DNA of 62,630 nucleotides from Pseudomonas sp. ANT_H4 (GCF_008369295.1 NZ_VOBG01000029.1:1-62630), one strand, 5' to 3'. Positions 34,980 to 44,011 are shown, counted from the stretch's first letter. A program made the numbers and translations. The notes: a model not told the origin generated them from the sequence alone.

Positions 34980-35996
34980 TCAGCGCTCGACCGGCACCGA
35001 CAGCGCCGGATCGCCGAGCGCATGCGTGCGCGCATCAAAAAACCGCAGTTCCACCGCCATCCCCTCAAACAGCTCTGCATAACGCCGCTTCTGCTGCTGG
35101 ATAAACCCTGCGCTGCGGCCAAACACCGAAATTGCCAGGGTTTTGACCTTCGACTGTCGGATCGCCTGCACCAGATGTAAATCCTGCGCGTCCAGGTGAT
35201 GACCGAAGATGCACAGCGCGCCGGTATGGCTCAACAACTGCTCGTAGCAAAACGACAGGTAATCCGAACTGCGGATGGTCTTGAGCTTGTCCTCAACCTT
35301 GCCCTCGCTGACAAACAGCGGCACATCGTCCAGGGTCTTGATCGTATTGTTGATAGCAAAACTGCTGAGCAAGGTGCTGTCGGTGGACGGCAATTTGCGT
35401 GCGGTGCCATCGAGGTTGCGCACCAGATGCAGGCCGCCGTGCAGGTACAGAATGCGTGTAGCGTCGGTGGTGGTATTGCGCAGGTCGAAGCTGGCATCGG
35501 CGCTGCGAAACAGGTCGTCGATGCCAGGGGTTTGCAGGATTGCCCAGTAGTTGAGCAAATCGTAGTTGCTGGCAAACACCGTTTGATAACTGGCCAGTTC
35601 CTGGTTGATTTTCGCCAGCGTCGACGGCTGCACCAGGCGCCATGGAATGTGTACGCCATGGATGGTGTTGATCAGCGCTTCCTTGATTGCATAGTAGCGA
35701 TTACGCGGCGCGGCCGAGCTGACCGCCAGGGCCTTGTTGACCCGGCTGGTGGTTTTCAGCGCGCCCAGCACCTGCTCGAAACTACGGGTCTGCATTGCGT
35801 CGAACACGCTCAGTTCGGACTGGCTCAGGGGTTTTTCTTCCACTGTGCGGGCGTTTTCGAACAGCGAGTCGTAGGCGAAATCTTCCCACACCGCGCGACT
35901 GGCGCCGTTGCCGATCAGAATCCCGGTGAAGGCGGTGGTGCTGCGCAGGGCGCTCCAGTCTTCAAGCTGGACGTCAAAATCCTGGGAATCCTTCAT
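34980..35996 (-). CDS. DUF4917 family, SIR2-like protein
   Basis: A 338-residue protein with features of the SIR2/NADase fold: GILIGNGASRAVWEDFAYDS (like the GAGAS loop), FASNYDLLNYWAIL (TTNYD-like), YLHGGLHLVRNLDG (catalytic-His-like HG), and LCIFGHHLDAQDLHLVQAIR (late strand equivalent to the G.S..D motif). I recognise it as DUF4917, a family of unknown function. It has no signal or membrane segment. I start at MKDSQDF; a slightly longer frame is possible. Neighbours are a truncated regulator and an alcohol dehydrogenase, so no partner is obvious. Defence-type SIR2 activity is inference only. Confidence 0.75.
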   Translation of the reverse strand: MKDSQDFDVQLEDWSALRSTTAFTGILIGNGASRAVWEDFAYDSLFENARTVEEKPLSQSELSVFDAMQTRSFEQVLGALKTTSRVNKALAVSSAAPRNRYYAIKEALINTIHGVHIPWRLVQPSTLAKINQELASYQTVFASNYDLLNYWAILQTPGIDDLFRSADASFDLRNTTTDATRILYLHGGLHLVRNLDGTARKLPSTDSTLLSSFAINNTIKTLDDVPLFVSEGKVEDKLKTIRSSDYLSFCYEQLLSHTGALCIFGHHLDAQDLHLVQAIRQSKVKTLAISVFGRSAGFIQQQKRRYAELFEGMAVELRFFDARTHALGDPALSVPVER

Positions 35997-36133
35997 TGCG
36001 GCGGGTCTACTCAAAAACGGCTGGACGGCGACTTTATCACGGGCTGGTGTTGATCCCGGTCAAGATGTCGCAGGTGGGCGCGGTTGATGCTGTAGGTATT
36101 GACACCCTCGTCACCGTCTCAAGAGGATTCGCC

Positions 36134-37282
36134 ATGAGCAGTACTTTCTTCATCCCTGCCGTCAACATCATTGGCATCGACTGTCTCGACGAAGCCATGG
36201 CCGCCATCCGTAACTACGGTTTTCGCAAAGCGCTGATCGTCACCGACGCCGGCCTTGCCAAGGCGGGCGTGGCCAGCATGATCGCCGAGAAGCTGGCGAT
36301 GCAGGACATCGATTCGGTGATCTACGACGGCGCCAAGCCCAACCCCAATGTCGACAATGTCGAAAAAGGCCTGGCACTGCTGCAACTGAGCGAGTGTGAT
36401 TTTGTGGTTTCGCTGGGCGGCGGCTCGCCCCATGACTGCGCCAAGGGCATTGCCCTGTGCGCCACCAATGGCGGGCACATCGGCGATTATGAAGGCGTCG
36501 ATCAGTCGAGCAAGCCGCAACTGCCGCTGGTAGCCATCAACACCACCGCCGGCACCGCCAGCGAAATGACCCGTTTTTGCATCATCACCGACGAAACCCG
36601 CCACATAAAAATGGCCATCGTTGACCGCAACGTCACACCGCTGCTGTCGGTCAACGACCCGGCGCTGATGGTCGCCATGCCCAAGAACCTGACTGCCGCC
36701 ACCGGCATGGACGCGCTGACCCACGCCATCGAAGCCTACGTCTCCACTGCCGCAACGCCGATCACCGACGCCTGCGCGATCAAGGCCATCGAACTGATCA
36801 GCGCCAACCTGCGCCTGGCCGTGCGCGACGGCAGCGACATGGCCGCGCGGGAAAACATGGCCTATGCGCAGTTCCTCGCGGGCATGGCCTTCAACAACGC
36901 ATCCCTTGGCTTCGTTCATGCCATGGCCCACCAGTTGGGCGGCCTGTACGACTTGCCTCACGGGGTGTGCAATGCGGTGCTGCTGCCCCATGTGCAAATC
37001 TTCAACGCCAGCGTCAGTGCCCAGCGCCTGAGTGACGTCGGCCGCGCCCTCGGTGTCAACCTCAAGGGCTCCACCCCGGAAGAGGGCGCCCAGGCTGCTA
37101 TCGCCGCCATTCGCAGCTTGTCCCGTGACGTGGATATTCCCGCCGGCCTGCGCGAGCTAGGGGCCAAGTTGCAGGACATCCCGCTGTTGGCCACCAATGC
37201 CCTCAAGGACGCCTGCGGCCTGACCAACCCACGGCGTGCGGATCAGCGCCAGATTGAAGAGATCTTCCGTAGCGCGTTTTGA
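36134..37282 (+). CDS. yiaY: Iron-containing alcohol dehydrogenase YiaY/ErcA type
   Basis: A 382-residue cytosolic dehydrogenase, likely NAD-linked and Fe-dependent. Seen are the nucleotide-binding GGGSPHDCAKGIAL, the segment AINTTAGTASEMTRFCIITD, the metal-site helix AATGMDALTHAIEAYVS, and LGFVHAMAHQLGGLYDLPHG with the iron-binding His residues. The match to E. coli YiaY is close by eye. Start at MSSTFFIPAVN, after a GAGGA site. It oxidises primary alcohols or reduces aldehydes; the native substrate is unknown. In Pseudomonas a relative (ErcA) is part of ethanol-oxidation control. Confidence 0.9.
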   Translation: MSSTFFIPAVNIIGIDCLDEAMAAIRNYGFRKALIVTDAGLAKAGVASMIAEKLAMQDIDSVIYDGAKPNPNVDNVEKGLALLQLSECDFVVSLGGGSPHDCAKGIALCATNGGHIGDYEGVDQSSKPQLPLVAINTTAGTASEMTRFCIITDETRHIKMAIVDRNVTPLLSVNDPALMVAMPKNLTAATGMDALTHAIEAYVSTAATPITDACAIKAIELISANLRLAVRDGSDMAARENMAYAQFLAGMAFNNASLGFVHAMAHQLGGLYDLPHGVCNAVLLPHVQIFNASVSAQRLSDVGRALGVNLKGSTPEEGAQAAIAAIRSLSRDVDIPAGLRELGAKLQDIPLLATNALKDACGLTNPRRADQRQIEEIFRSAF

Positions 37283-37295
37283 TAGAGGCAGTTGC

Positions 37296-37659
37296 AAGCT
37301 TCAAGTGGTTGCTTTACTTGAGGCTTGACGCGTGTGGCTTGCCGCTACGCCTGCGGCCAGCACTACGCAAAGTACCGCCAACGGCCAAGCCTGCTGACTC
37401 GCCAGCAGGCTGGCGAACAGACTGCCCAGCAACATCATCGTGCTGCCGCACATCACCAACGCCATCCCCCATGCCATCACCGACACGCCCCAAGTGCTGA
37501 ACCAACCATAAAGACAGGAAGGCCGCGCTGCGAGCGATTGCCAGGGTAGTGGCGCTTTTCAAGGGGCAAAAGTTCCTTTTGGCGGTAAGCTTCAAATCGC
37601 ACGCTACAAGTTGATCGGTTTTTCGTCTCTTACTGCTTCTAACTTGCAGCTTGAAGCTT
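37296..37659. repeat. Inverted AAGCTTCAAG motifs flanking the remnant
   Basis: AAGCTTCAAG at 37296-37305 and its complement CTTGAAGCTT at 37650-37659 lie in inverted orientation about 350 bases apart, bracketing the transporter remnant. The right copy is embedded in AACTTGCAGCTTGAAGCTTA. Such palindromic AGCTTCAAG tracts recur in fluorescens-group intergenic regions. Confidence 0.55.
37301..37559 (-). pseudogene. Remnant of a membrane protein (probable transporter tail)
   Basis: The minus-strand frame reads CLYGWFSTWGVSVMAWGMAL, then STMMLLGSLFASLLASQQAW and PLAVLCVVLAAGVAASHTRQ before stopping. The two hydrophobic helices and the short basic tail resemble the end of an MFS-type permease. 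No start or upstream helices belong to it; the frame closes after some 85 codons. It is flanked by inverted AAGCTTCAAG/CTTGAAGCTT motifs. I consider it a decayed fragment rather than a gene. Confidence 0.45.
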
Positions 37660-37686
37660 ACCGCTTGTCGCTAAGGAACCACCCTT

Positions 37687-38361
37687 ATGAGAGTTCTGTT
37701 ATTCGGTGCCACCGGTATGGTCGGCCAGGGCGTGTTGCGTGAATGCTTGTTGGCCAGCGACGTGCAGGAAGTGGTGGCGGTCGGCCGTACGTCGCTGGTC
37801 CAGGAACACGGCAAGCTGCATCAAGTGCTGCATGCCGATATGTTCGACTTCCAGCCCCTTGAGCATCTGCTGCAAGGCTTTGATGCTTGCCTGTTTTGCC
37901 TGGGGGTGTCTTCCGTGGGCATGGACGAAGCCACCTACACGCGACAGACCTATGATCTGACCCTAGTAGCCGCCAGCACCCTGGCCCGGCTCAATCCACA
38001 CATGACCTTTATCTACGTGTCCGGTGCCGGCACCGATAGCAGCGAGACAGGCAAGGTGATGTGGGGGCGGATCAAGGGCAAGACCGAGAATGCCTTGCTG
38101 CGCCTGCCGTTCAAGGCGGTGTATCTGTTTCGTCCGGGGATCATTCAGCCGTTGCATGGCGTGCGTTCGAAAACCTCGCTCTACCAATCGGTCTACAACG
38201 TGATCGGCCCATTGCTGTCGCTGATTCGCCGCGTGCGCCCGGCCTGGATGGTGAGCACCGAGACCGTGGGTCGGGCGATGCTGGCGGTTGTTCGCCATGG
38301 AGCGCCGCAAGCAGTGATCGAGCCCAAGGACATCAATCGCCTGGCCGCCGAGCGCGCCTGA
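37687..38361 (+). CDS. NAD(P)-binding Rossmann-fold epimerase-like protein
   Basis: A 224-residue atypical short-chain dehydrogenase: the N-terminal glycine motif LLFGATGMVGQGVLRECL, then VAVGRTSLVQEH, a mid segment HMTFIYVSGAGTDSSETG (in place of the YxxxK site) and AVYLFRPGIIQPLHGV. Relatives are annotated as epimerase or NAD(P)H-binding protein. No clear catalytic Tyr-x3-Lys is visible, so it may bind rather than convert a ligand. Single gene; repeats precede it. Confidence 0.85.
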   Translation: MRVLLFGATGMVGQGVLRECLLASDVQEVVAVGRTSLVQEHGKLHQVLHADMFDFQPLEHLLQGFDACLFCLGVSSVGMDEATYTRQTYDLTLVAASTLARLNPHMTFIYVSGAGTDSSETGKVMWGRIKGKTENALLRLPFKAVYLFRPGIIQPLHGVRSKTSLYQSVYNVIGPLLSLIRRVRPAWMVSTETVGRAMLAVVRHGAPQAVIEPKDINRLAAERA

Positions 38362-38412
38362 TGCTGCAGATGCCGGTGAAACCTTGCTGCACCAGGGTTG
38401 GCAGATGCCTTA

Positions 38413-38898
38413 TCAAGCGGCTGCCAATGCTTTAACCGGCACTGCGCTGAACTGAATCAACACCACCCCGCCCAGCAACATCAGCACTCCGATCAATCGG
38501 GGCGCTGTCAGTTGCCGCTCCACCAGGCCGAACAGGCCAAAGTGATCCAGCAGCAACGAGGCGAGGATCTGCCCGGCCATTGCCAGGGCGATAAATCCAG
38601 ATGCGCCCAGCTTGGGCAACAGCATCAGCGCCAGGGAAATAAAACATACGCCGAACGCGCCACCGGTCCACATCCACAGCGGTGCCTTGGTGATGAAACC
38701 CAGGCTGGGCAACGGCAAGCGCAGGGCCAGGATCACCGGCAGCAGTACGGCGATGCTGACCAGCAGCGATGCCAGCGTCGCCCATAGCGGATGCCCCAGC
38801 CCACGTCCCAGGTTGGCATTGATCGCGCTTTGAAACGGCACCACCGCCCCGGCAATCACCGCCAACAGCAACAAACCCAGCCAATGCAACGTCGTCAT
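38413..38898 (-). CDS. DMT-superfamily small transporter (YdcZ/DUF606)
   Basis: A 161-residue protein of about five membrane helices with the DUF606 pattern: LLLLAVIAGAVVPFQSAINA (the P-Q-x-N-x-N-like motif), LWMWTGGAFGVCFISLALML and GASGFIALAMAGQILASLLL. Members are half-size DMT proteins that work as homo- or heterodimers. It is divergent from a LysR gene, which likely controls it. Cargo unknown. Confidence 0.88.
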   Translation of the reverse strand: MTTLHWLGLLLLAVIAGAVVPFQSAINANLGRGLGHPLWATLASLLVSIAVLLPVILALRLPLPSLGFITKAPLWMWTGGAFGVCFISLALMLLPKLGASGFIALAMAGQILASLLLDHFGLFGLVERQLTAPRLIGVLMLLGGVVLIQFSAVPVKALAAA

Positions 38899-38984
38899 GA
38901 AGATTCTCCCAAAGGTTTCACTGGACTCTAAACTATTCGTCGCGCAAATTTAAATTCCAAGTTCTTATGCGGAACATGCACGTA

Positions 38985-39890
38985 ATGAATAGCCTTCGTC
39001 GCATCGACCTCAACCTGCTGGTGATCCTCGACGCCTTGCTCAGCGAGCAACACGTGACCCGTGCCGCTGAACGCCTGCACCTGAGCCAGCCAGCGGTAAG
39101 CCACGCGCTGGCGCGGTTGCGCGAAGTGCTGGGAGACCCGCTGCTGGTGCGTCAGGGCGGCGGCCTGGTGCCCACCGCCCGCGCCCTGGAGTTGGCCGCG
39201 CCCCTGGCCGAAGCTCTGGCCCAGGTGCAATCGCTGCTGGCACCGAACCTTTTTGACCCGGCCTCGGCCAAGCGCACCTTTCGCCTGGCTATGTCGGATT
39301 ACGGCGCAGCGATCCTGCTGCCGGGGTTGGTGCGCACCTTGCGCCGGGCAGCGCCCGGCATCGACCTGTTGATCATCCATGCCAGCCGCGAAGGTATGTT
39401 GGATGGCGTGCTCAACGGCGAGATCGACCTGGCGGCTGGGGTCTTTCCCGACTTGCCTGCTGAACTGCGCAGCACGCCCTTGTTCGAAGAGCATTACGCC
39501 TGTCTGGTGGACCGCAATAGCCTGCCGGAAGACGGCGTGCTCGACTTGCCCACCTACCTGGCACGCCCCCATGTGCTGCTGGAAATGCGCGGCAGCGGCA
39601 CTCCGGAAATCGAACGGGCACTGACCGCCATCCGCGAACGTCGGCATGTCGCCATCAGCCTGCCTCACTGGAGTGTTGCGCCGCAGCTGATCGAAGGTAC
39701 GGACCTGATTCTCACCGTGTCATCTCGTGGCTTGCTTACTATCGATCAGCAAAAGCTTCTGGTGGTGCCGCCGCCGTTTCACATTCCGTCCTTTGAGTTT
39801 GTGCTGGCGTGGCACAAGCGGCGGGGCGGGGATACGGCGTTGCAGTGGTTGAATGAGCAGGTACGGGGAATGAAGTTTTACCCTGACTAA
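38985..39890 (+). CDS. LysR-family transcriptional regulator
   Basis: A 301-residue LTTR with the N-terminal helix-turn-helix RRIDLNLLVILDALLSEQHV and TRAAERLHLSQPAVSHALAR, typical of the NodD/LinR subgroup, followed by an effector domain with RLAMSDYGAAILLPGLVRTL. I start at MNSLRRID; two ATGs four and six codons upstream are also possible. It faces the DMT gene across an 86-base gap, the classic LysR arrangement, so it probably regulates that exporter. Confidence 0.9.
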   Translation: MNSLRRIDLNLLVILDALLSEQHVTRAAERLHLSQPAVSHALARLREVLGDPLLVRQGGGLVPTARALELAAPLAEALAQVQSLLAPNLFDPASAKRTFRLAMSDYGAAILLPGLVRTLRRAAPGIDLLIIHASREGMLDGVLNGEIDLAAGVFPDLPAELRSTPLFEEHYACLVDRNSLPEDGVLDLPTYLARPHVLLEMRGSGTPEIERALTAIRERRHVAISLPHWSVAPQLIEGTDLILTVSSRGLLTIDQQKLLVVPPPFHIPSFEFVLAWHKRRGGDTALQWLNEQVRGMKFYPD

Positions 39891-39956
39891 CATTGCAGTG
39901 CCTTGCAGATTGTGCAGAATCAACCGGCCACCTTTTTTTGTCAGAGCATGTTACCC

Positions 39957-40595
39957 ATGACCCCATCGTTGCTGTTTGCTGTTATCGCCTCGGGCTTTAT
40001 TTATGGCATCACCCCAGGCCCCGGCGTGCTGGCAGTGTTCGGCATTGGTGCGGCCCGTGGCCGTCGCGCTGGTGCCGGGTTTTTATGCGGGCACTTGCTG
40101 GGTGACGTGGTGTGGTGCAGCACCGCGTTGATCGCCATCGTCGGTGCGCGGGAAATCGGCAGCAGCGCCTTTGATGTGTTGGGCGTGCTTAGCGGTCTCT
40201 ACCTGTTCTGGCTGGGTGCGCGCGCCATCCGCACCCGTCGCAGCAGCGAGGAAACGCCCCAAGGCGCGGCGCGGCAACCATTCTGGCACGGCATTCTGTT
40301 CGGCCTGACCAACCCCAAGGCCTACCCGGTGGCCGTGGCGACTTTCACCGCGCTGCTCTCTAGCCGCGCAGAGTTGCTCACCTGGTCGATGCTGCCGTGG
40401 CTGATCTTGCTGATTTTTGTCGGCGGTCTCGTCGCTTACGCTATCCTCATTGGCATTGTCGGTGCTCGCCAGGTACGCGCGGTGTACCAGCGCCATGAGG
40501 TAATGATCACCCGTTTGTGCGGCGTGATGTTTATCGGTTTTGCCGTCAACGCCCTGGCTCACGCGTTGCCGGGCCTGTTGGGCAACAAGACCTAA
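39957..40595 (+). CDS. LysE-family amino-acid exporter
   Basis: A 212-residue, six-helix efflux protein with the family signature SGFIYGITPGPGVLAVFGIG at the start, LSGLYLFWLGARAIR, and FGLTNPKAYPVAVATFTALL. The LysE/RhtB family exports amino acids or related metabolites. Start at MTPSLLF; an ATG three codons upstream is equally possible. It lies 66 bases after the LysR gene on the same strand, possibly a separate transcript. Confidence 0.88.
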   Translation: MTPSLLFAVIASGFIYGITPGPGVLAVFGIGAARGRRAGAGFLCGHLLGDVVWCSTALIAIVGAREIGSSAFDVLGVLSGLYLFWLGARAIRTRRSSEETPQGAARQPFWHGILFGLTNPKAYPVAVATFTALLSSRAELLTWSMLPWLILLIFVGGLVAYAILIGIVGARQVRAVYQRHEVMITRLCGVMFIGFAVNALAHALPGLLGNKT

Positions 40596-40695
40596 GGGCG
40601 TTGCACGGAGCAACCGCTTCACGGGTCGGCACCGCAGACGCCTGACCGGTCCAGGGACTTTTTCAACGCTGGCATCGCACGGTTCCCCTATCTTG

Positions 40696-42054
40696 ATGGA
40701 AACCAGAAACGCTGCACCGCTAGCCAGTTACATCGACCTTCTGCTGGACGCCGTTTGTGCGGTCGATGTAGACGGTCGCTTCGTCTTTGTCAGCGCGGCC
40801 TGTGAGCGCATTTTCGGCTATACCCCCGAAGAGCTTGTGGGACGGTCGATGATCGAACTGGTGTATCCCGCCGATCGGGCGCGCACCCTGGAGGCTGCGC
40901 GCGAGATCATGGCCGGCCAGGCCAAGCCCAACTTCGAGAACCGCTATGTGCGCAAGGACGGTTCAGTGGTGTACATCATGTGGTCGGCGCGTTGGTCCGA
41001 AGTTGATCAACTGCGCATCGCCGTCGCCCGTGACGTCACTGAGCGCAAGCTGGCGGAATCCAAGCAGACGGCGCTGTATGCCATTTCCGAAGCGGCCCAT
41101 GGTGCCGAGGATTTGCTGACCCTGTTCAAACGCATCCACCAGATTCTCGGTGAATGGTTGCCCGCCTCGAATTTTTCCGTGGCCTTGTACAGCGAGGCCG
41201 AGGATGAGTTGAGCTTTCCCTATCATGTCGATGACCGTGAACCGCAGCCACAACTGCCTGGCACCGCTACGGGCAGTATCTGCGCCGAAGTGATCCGCAG
41301 TGGCCAGCCGCTGTTGCTGACACCTGGCAACCATGGGGCTCTGACGGACGTCCTGGAGGCGTTCAGCGGCCATGAGACGACATGCTGGCTGGGTGTGCCT
41401 CTCAACGCCCTGACCGGGACCATCGGCGCGTTGCTCGTTAAACGCGCGCCAGGGGATGCCCGCTACACCGAACAGGACCAGGAACTGCTGCAATACGTCT
41501 GCGCCCAAGTCACGGCGGCCATCGAGCGCAAGCTGCTACTGGCTCGCTTGCAACACATGGCGCAATACGACCAACTGACCCACCTGCCCAATCGCGCCTT
41601 GCTCCATGAACGCCTGCACAGCGCACTGGCCCGTGCCCGCCGGGAAGGCGGCCGCCTGGCGCTGCTGTATGTCGACCTTGATCACTTCAAACAGGTCAAT
41701 GACACGTTTGGCCACGGCGTTGGCGACTTGTTGCTGCAGGAAGTCGCCCATCGCCTGACGGCCTGTGTCCGGGAAACCGACACCGTGGCGCGGATCGGCG
41801 GCGATGAATTTGTGATCCTGCTGGACAGCGTCCAACAACCCGAAGACGCGGTTGTCGTCGTGGCTAATGTGGAGCGCGCGCTGCTACCTGCGTTGAACCT
41901 GGAAGGCCACTGCCTGACCATTCAACCGAGCATCGGTGTTGCCCTGTACCCGGAGCACGGCACCGAGGAAAAACCGTTGTTCAAACATGCTGATGAGGCC
42001 ATGTACGGCGCCAAGCGGGCGCGTCGAAGCAAGGTGATGACGCCGCAGGTTTGA
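40696..42054 (+). CDS. PAS-GAF-GGDEF diguanylate cyclase
   Basis: A 452-residue soluble signalling enzyme that makes cyclic di-GMP. The order is PAS (residues about 15-125; VDVDGRFVFVSAACERIFGY), a GAF sensor (about 140-290), and a GGDEF domain (about 300-450) with DQLTHLPNRALLHERL, YVDLDHFKQVNDTFGHGVGD and the intact active site RIGGDEFVILLD. A product-inhibition I-site RETD lies five residues before GGDEF, so feedback control is expected. There is no EAL domain. Start at METRNAAPL; the longer upstream frame overlaps the LysE gene. Confidence 0.93.
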   Translation: METRNAAPLASYIDLLLDAVCAVDVDGRFVFVSAACERIFGYTPEELVGRSMIELVYPADRARTLEAAREIMAGQAKPNFENRYVRKDGSVVYIMWSARWSEVDQLRIAVARDVTERKLAESKQTALYAISEAAHGAEDLLTLFKRIHQILGEWLPASNFSVALYSEAEDELSFPYHVDDREPQPQLPGTATGSICAEVIRSGQPLLLTPGNHGALTDVLEAFSGHETTCWLGVPLNALTGTIGALLVKRAPGDARYTEQDQELLQYVCAQVTAAIERKLLLARLQHMAQYDQLTHLPNRALLHERLHSALARARREGGRLALLYVDLDHFKQVNDTFGHGVGDLLLQEVAHRLTACVRETDTVARIGGDEFVILLDSVQQPEDAVVVVANVERALLPALNLEGHCLTIQPSIGVALYPEHGTEEKPLFKHADEAMYGAKRARRSKVMTPQV

Positions 42055-42164
42055 TGACCGTTCGTCGCACCGAAAAGTTTTTTCTAAACCTTTGCCGCCC
42101 TGAAAATTCAGATTCAAGGCGGGGCTCGCTCCCCGGCACTTATTATTACCTGGAGGAACTCATC

Positions 42165-42692
42165 ATGAGCCGCATGGCTATCCGGTTACGCACCGCCAGT
42201 TTCGCGATGCTGCTGGGCCTCGGCGCCAGCAATGCTTTCGCCCAGTCGCCTGCCGATTTCATCGAGCAGGCTTCGGCCAAGGGTATGGCCGATATCGAAA
42301 CCAGTCGCATGGCCCACGCCAAGACCTCATCCAAGGAAATCAAGGATTACACCATCGAGGTCATCAACGAACGTACCCTGGCCAATCAGCACCTGGCGGC
42401 CATCGCCAAGAAGCTCGACTTGCCGGTGGCGCCTCGGGACAAGATCGTCGACAAGGCCGAAACTCTGATGCCCGAACTCAAGGACGGCGACTCCTTCGAC
42501 GCCGCCTACACCGCCCAGCAGGTCAAGGCCAATGAAGACGCCATCGCGCTGTTCAAGCAGGAAGGCGCGGCGTCCGATGTTCCGGAAATAAAGGCCCTGG
42601 TCGATGAGACCCTGCCCACGCTGGAAACCCGCCTGGAAAAAGCCCGGGCGCTGGCTTTGACCTATGGCAAGAGCCGCCGAGGCGAAGGTTGA
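42165..42692 (+). CDS. DUF4142 periplasmic stress-type protein
   Basis: A 175-residue exported protein: signal peptide ending at ASNAFAQSPADFIEQ, then the DUF4142 helical core (ASAKGMADIETSRMAHAKTS and YTIEVINERTLANQHLAAIA). Family members often respond to envelope or oxidative stress; the function is not known. Start MSRMAIRL follows a TGGAGGA site; an earlier in-frame start has no signal. Confidence 0.85.
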   Translation: MSRMAIRLRTASFAMLLGLGASNAFAQSPADFIEQASAKGMADIETSRMAHAKTSSKEIKDYTIEVINERTLANQHLAAIAKKLDLPVAPRDKIVDKAETLMPELKDGDSFDAAYTAQQVKANEDAIALFKQEGAASDVPEIKALVDETLPTLETRLEKARALALTYGKSRRGEG

Positions 42693-42815
42693 TTGCTGCG
42701 GCATCGTTATTGGCGCTGAAATGAAAAACGGCGGTGTGCAGCTACTGTTGAGGCTGACAGTGTTGCTTTCGCCGATGGTCACTACTGCATCAATCCTTCT
42801 ACAGGAAGCGTAATC

Positions 42816-42959
42816 ATGAACATCATCCGTAGCGTGTGTCTGGCCTGCTGTGTGTTTGCCCTGCAAGGTTGTTTTGACAGTTCGAACAACGAAACCCAGG
42901 ACAACACCAGTGGCAGCAAATCATCGGTAAAAATGCAGGACTCGAAGGCGGATAAGTAG
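42816..42959 (+). CDS. Small lipoprotein of 47 residues
   Basis: A short gene: ATG after an ACAGGAAG site, then MNIIRSVCLACCVFALQGCF with a clear lipobox (LQGC) and a hydrophilic tail rich in Ser, Asn, Asp and Lys (SSNNETQDNTSGSKSSVK). The mature part would be about 30 residues. Both the signal and the ribosome site are good, which supports a real gene. I know of small Pseudomonas lipoproteins of this look, but no function. It lies between the DUF4142 gene and ogt. Confidence 0.75.
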   Translation: MNIIRSVCLACCVFALQGCFDSSNNETQDNTSGSKSSVKMQDSKADK

Positions 42960-43075
42960 GCCTTGGCGTTTTTCTCCAGGGATTTTCGGAGAGTGCTTAC
43001 GGTGCAGTAGCGGCGTGGCCGCAAGGCTGCGCACCCTGGCGAAGCTGCCGTGGGCTGACGCCGGTCAGATTGGGA

Positions 43076-43576
43076 TCAGACGGCGATTTCCGTTTGATCT
43101 TCCCCCTCAAGGCTCAGCAAATATTGCTTGGCCTCAAGCCCCCCGGCAAATCCTGTAAGCCCCCCGGATGCGCCAATCACCCGATGGCACGGCGCAACAA
43201 TCGAGATCGGGTTTCGGCCATTAGCCGCGCCCACCGCACGCACGGCTTTCGGATTGCCGATCTGCAAGGCGATCTGGCTGTAGCTGCGGGTTTCGCCGAA
43301 GGGGATGGTCAGCAAGGCCAGCCAGACTTTTTTCTGAAAGTCAGTGCCGGCGAAGTCCAGTTCCAGCTCGAAACGGTTACGGGTACCAGCGAAGTATTCC
43401 TTCAACTGCCGCTGCGCTTCCAGCAACACCGGGCTGTTGTTGGCCTTCTGCAACGGGCCCAGGCGTACGCGGTTGACGCGTTCGTTTTCCCACAGGATGG
43501 CGGCGAGTTTCCCGCTGCGGGCAACAAGGGTCAGTTGGCCGACGGGAGAAGGCATGAGTGTGTATTCATAAGACAT
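43076..43576 (-). CDS. ogt: Methylated-DNA-protein cysteine methyltransferase Ogt
   Basis: A 166-residue suicide DNA-repair protein that removes methyl groups from O6-methylguanine. It contains the acceptor-cysteine motif PCHRVIGASGGLTGFAGGLE near residue 133, and FGETRSYSQIALQIGNPKAV. Start at MSYEYTLMPSP; a longer upstream frame has no support. It lacks an Ada N-terminal metal domain, so it is the Ogt type. Single gene on the minus strand. Confidence 0.93.
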   Translation of the reverse strand: MSYEYTLMPSPVGQLTLVARSGKLAAILWENERVNRVRLGPLQKANNSPVLLEAQRQLKEYFAGTRNRFELELDFAGTDFQKKVWLALLTIPFGETRSYSQIALQIGNPKAVRAVGAANGRNPISIVAPCHRVIGASGGLTGFAGGLEAKQYLLSLEGEDQTEIAV

Positions 43577-43678
43577 GGGCTGACTCCTTGGTGAACAGAT
43601 GTGAAAGAGTACGACGCCACTGTAGATTTGCCAGCCCATGGAGAAACTACGTTTCTTGCGGTTAAATTTACGAAAGGC

Positions 43679-44011
43679 TTAAAGGTTCCAGTAAGCCCAG
43701 TTGGAGTAAATGGGGTACCCGTAGAGCCAGGCAATGTAATAGAGACCTTTGAGTACCGAGGGCGTGCCCATGGCAATCAACGAGATAAGGTTGAGTAACG
43801 CCATTGCCCCAGCGAAAGCCGCCAGCCATCGGCCAGCATTACGTACGGCAAACCAGAAGCCATAAAAGGACGATGCGATAGCAGTCAGGCTCATGGTTAT
43901 AGCCAGGAAAAACGGCAATTTTACCAATGTGAGCAACAGTGGGAGCAGCACCACCAAGCCCACTACCTTCCTGATTACAGGTCCTGAACTGCGTTGGTTT
44001 GGAGAGAACAT
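43679..44011 (-). CDS. Small membrane protein of unknown function
   Basis: A 110-residue protein with about three membrane helices (VVGLVVLLPLLLTLVKLPFF, AITMSLTAIASSFYGFWFAV, and AFAGAMALLNLISLIAMGTP) and a C-terminal aromatic tail LYYIAWLYGYPIYSNWAYWN. I start at MFSPNQRSSG, behind an AGGAA ribosome site, rather than at the longer frame. No named domain is recognised. Neighbours ogt and hicB do not suggest a role. Confidence 0.6.
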   Translation of the reverse strand: MFSPNQRSSGPVIRKVVGLVVLLPLLLTLVKLPFFLAITMSLTAIASSFYGFWFAVRNAGRWLAAFAGAMALLNLISLIAMGTPSVLKGLYYIAWLYGYPIYSNWAYWNL

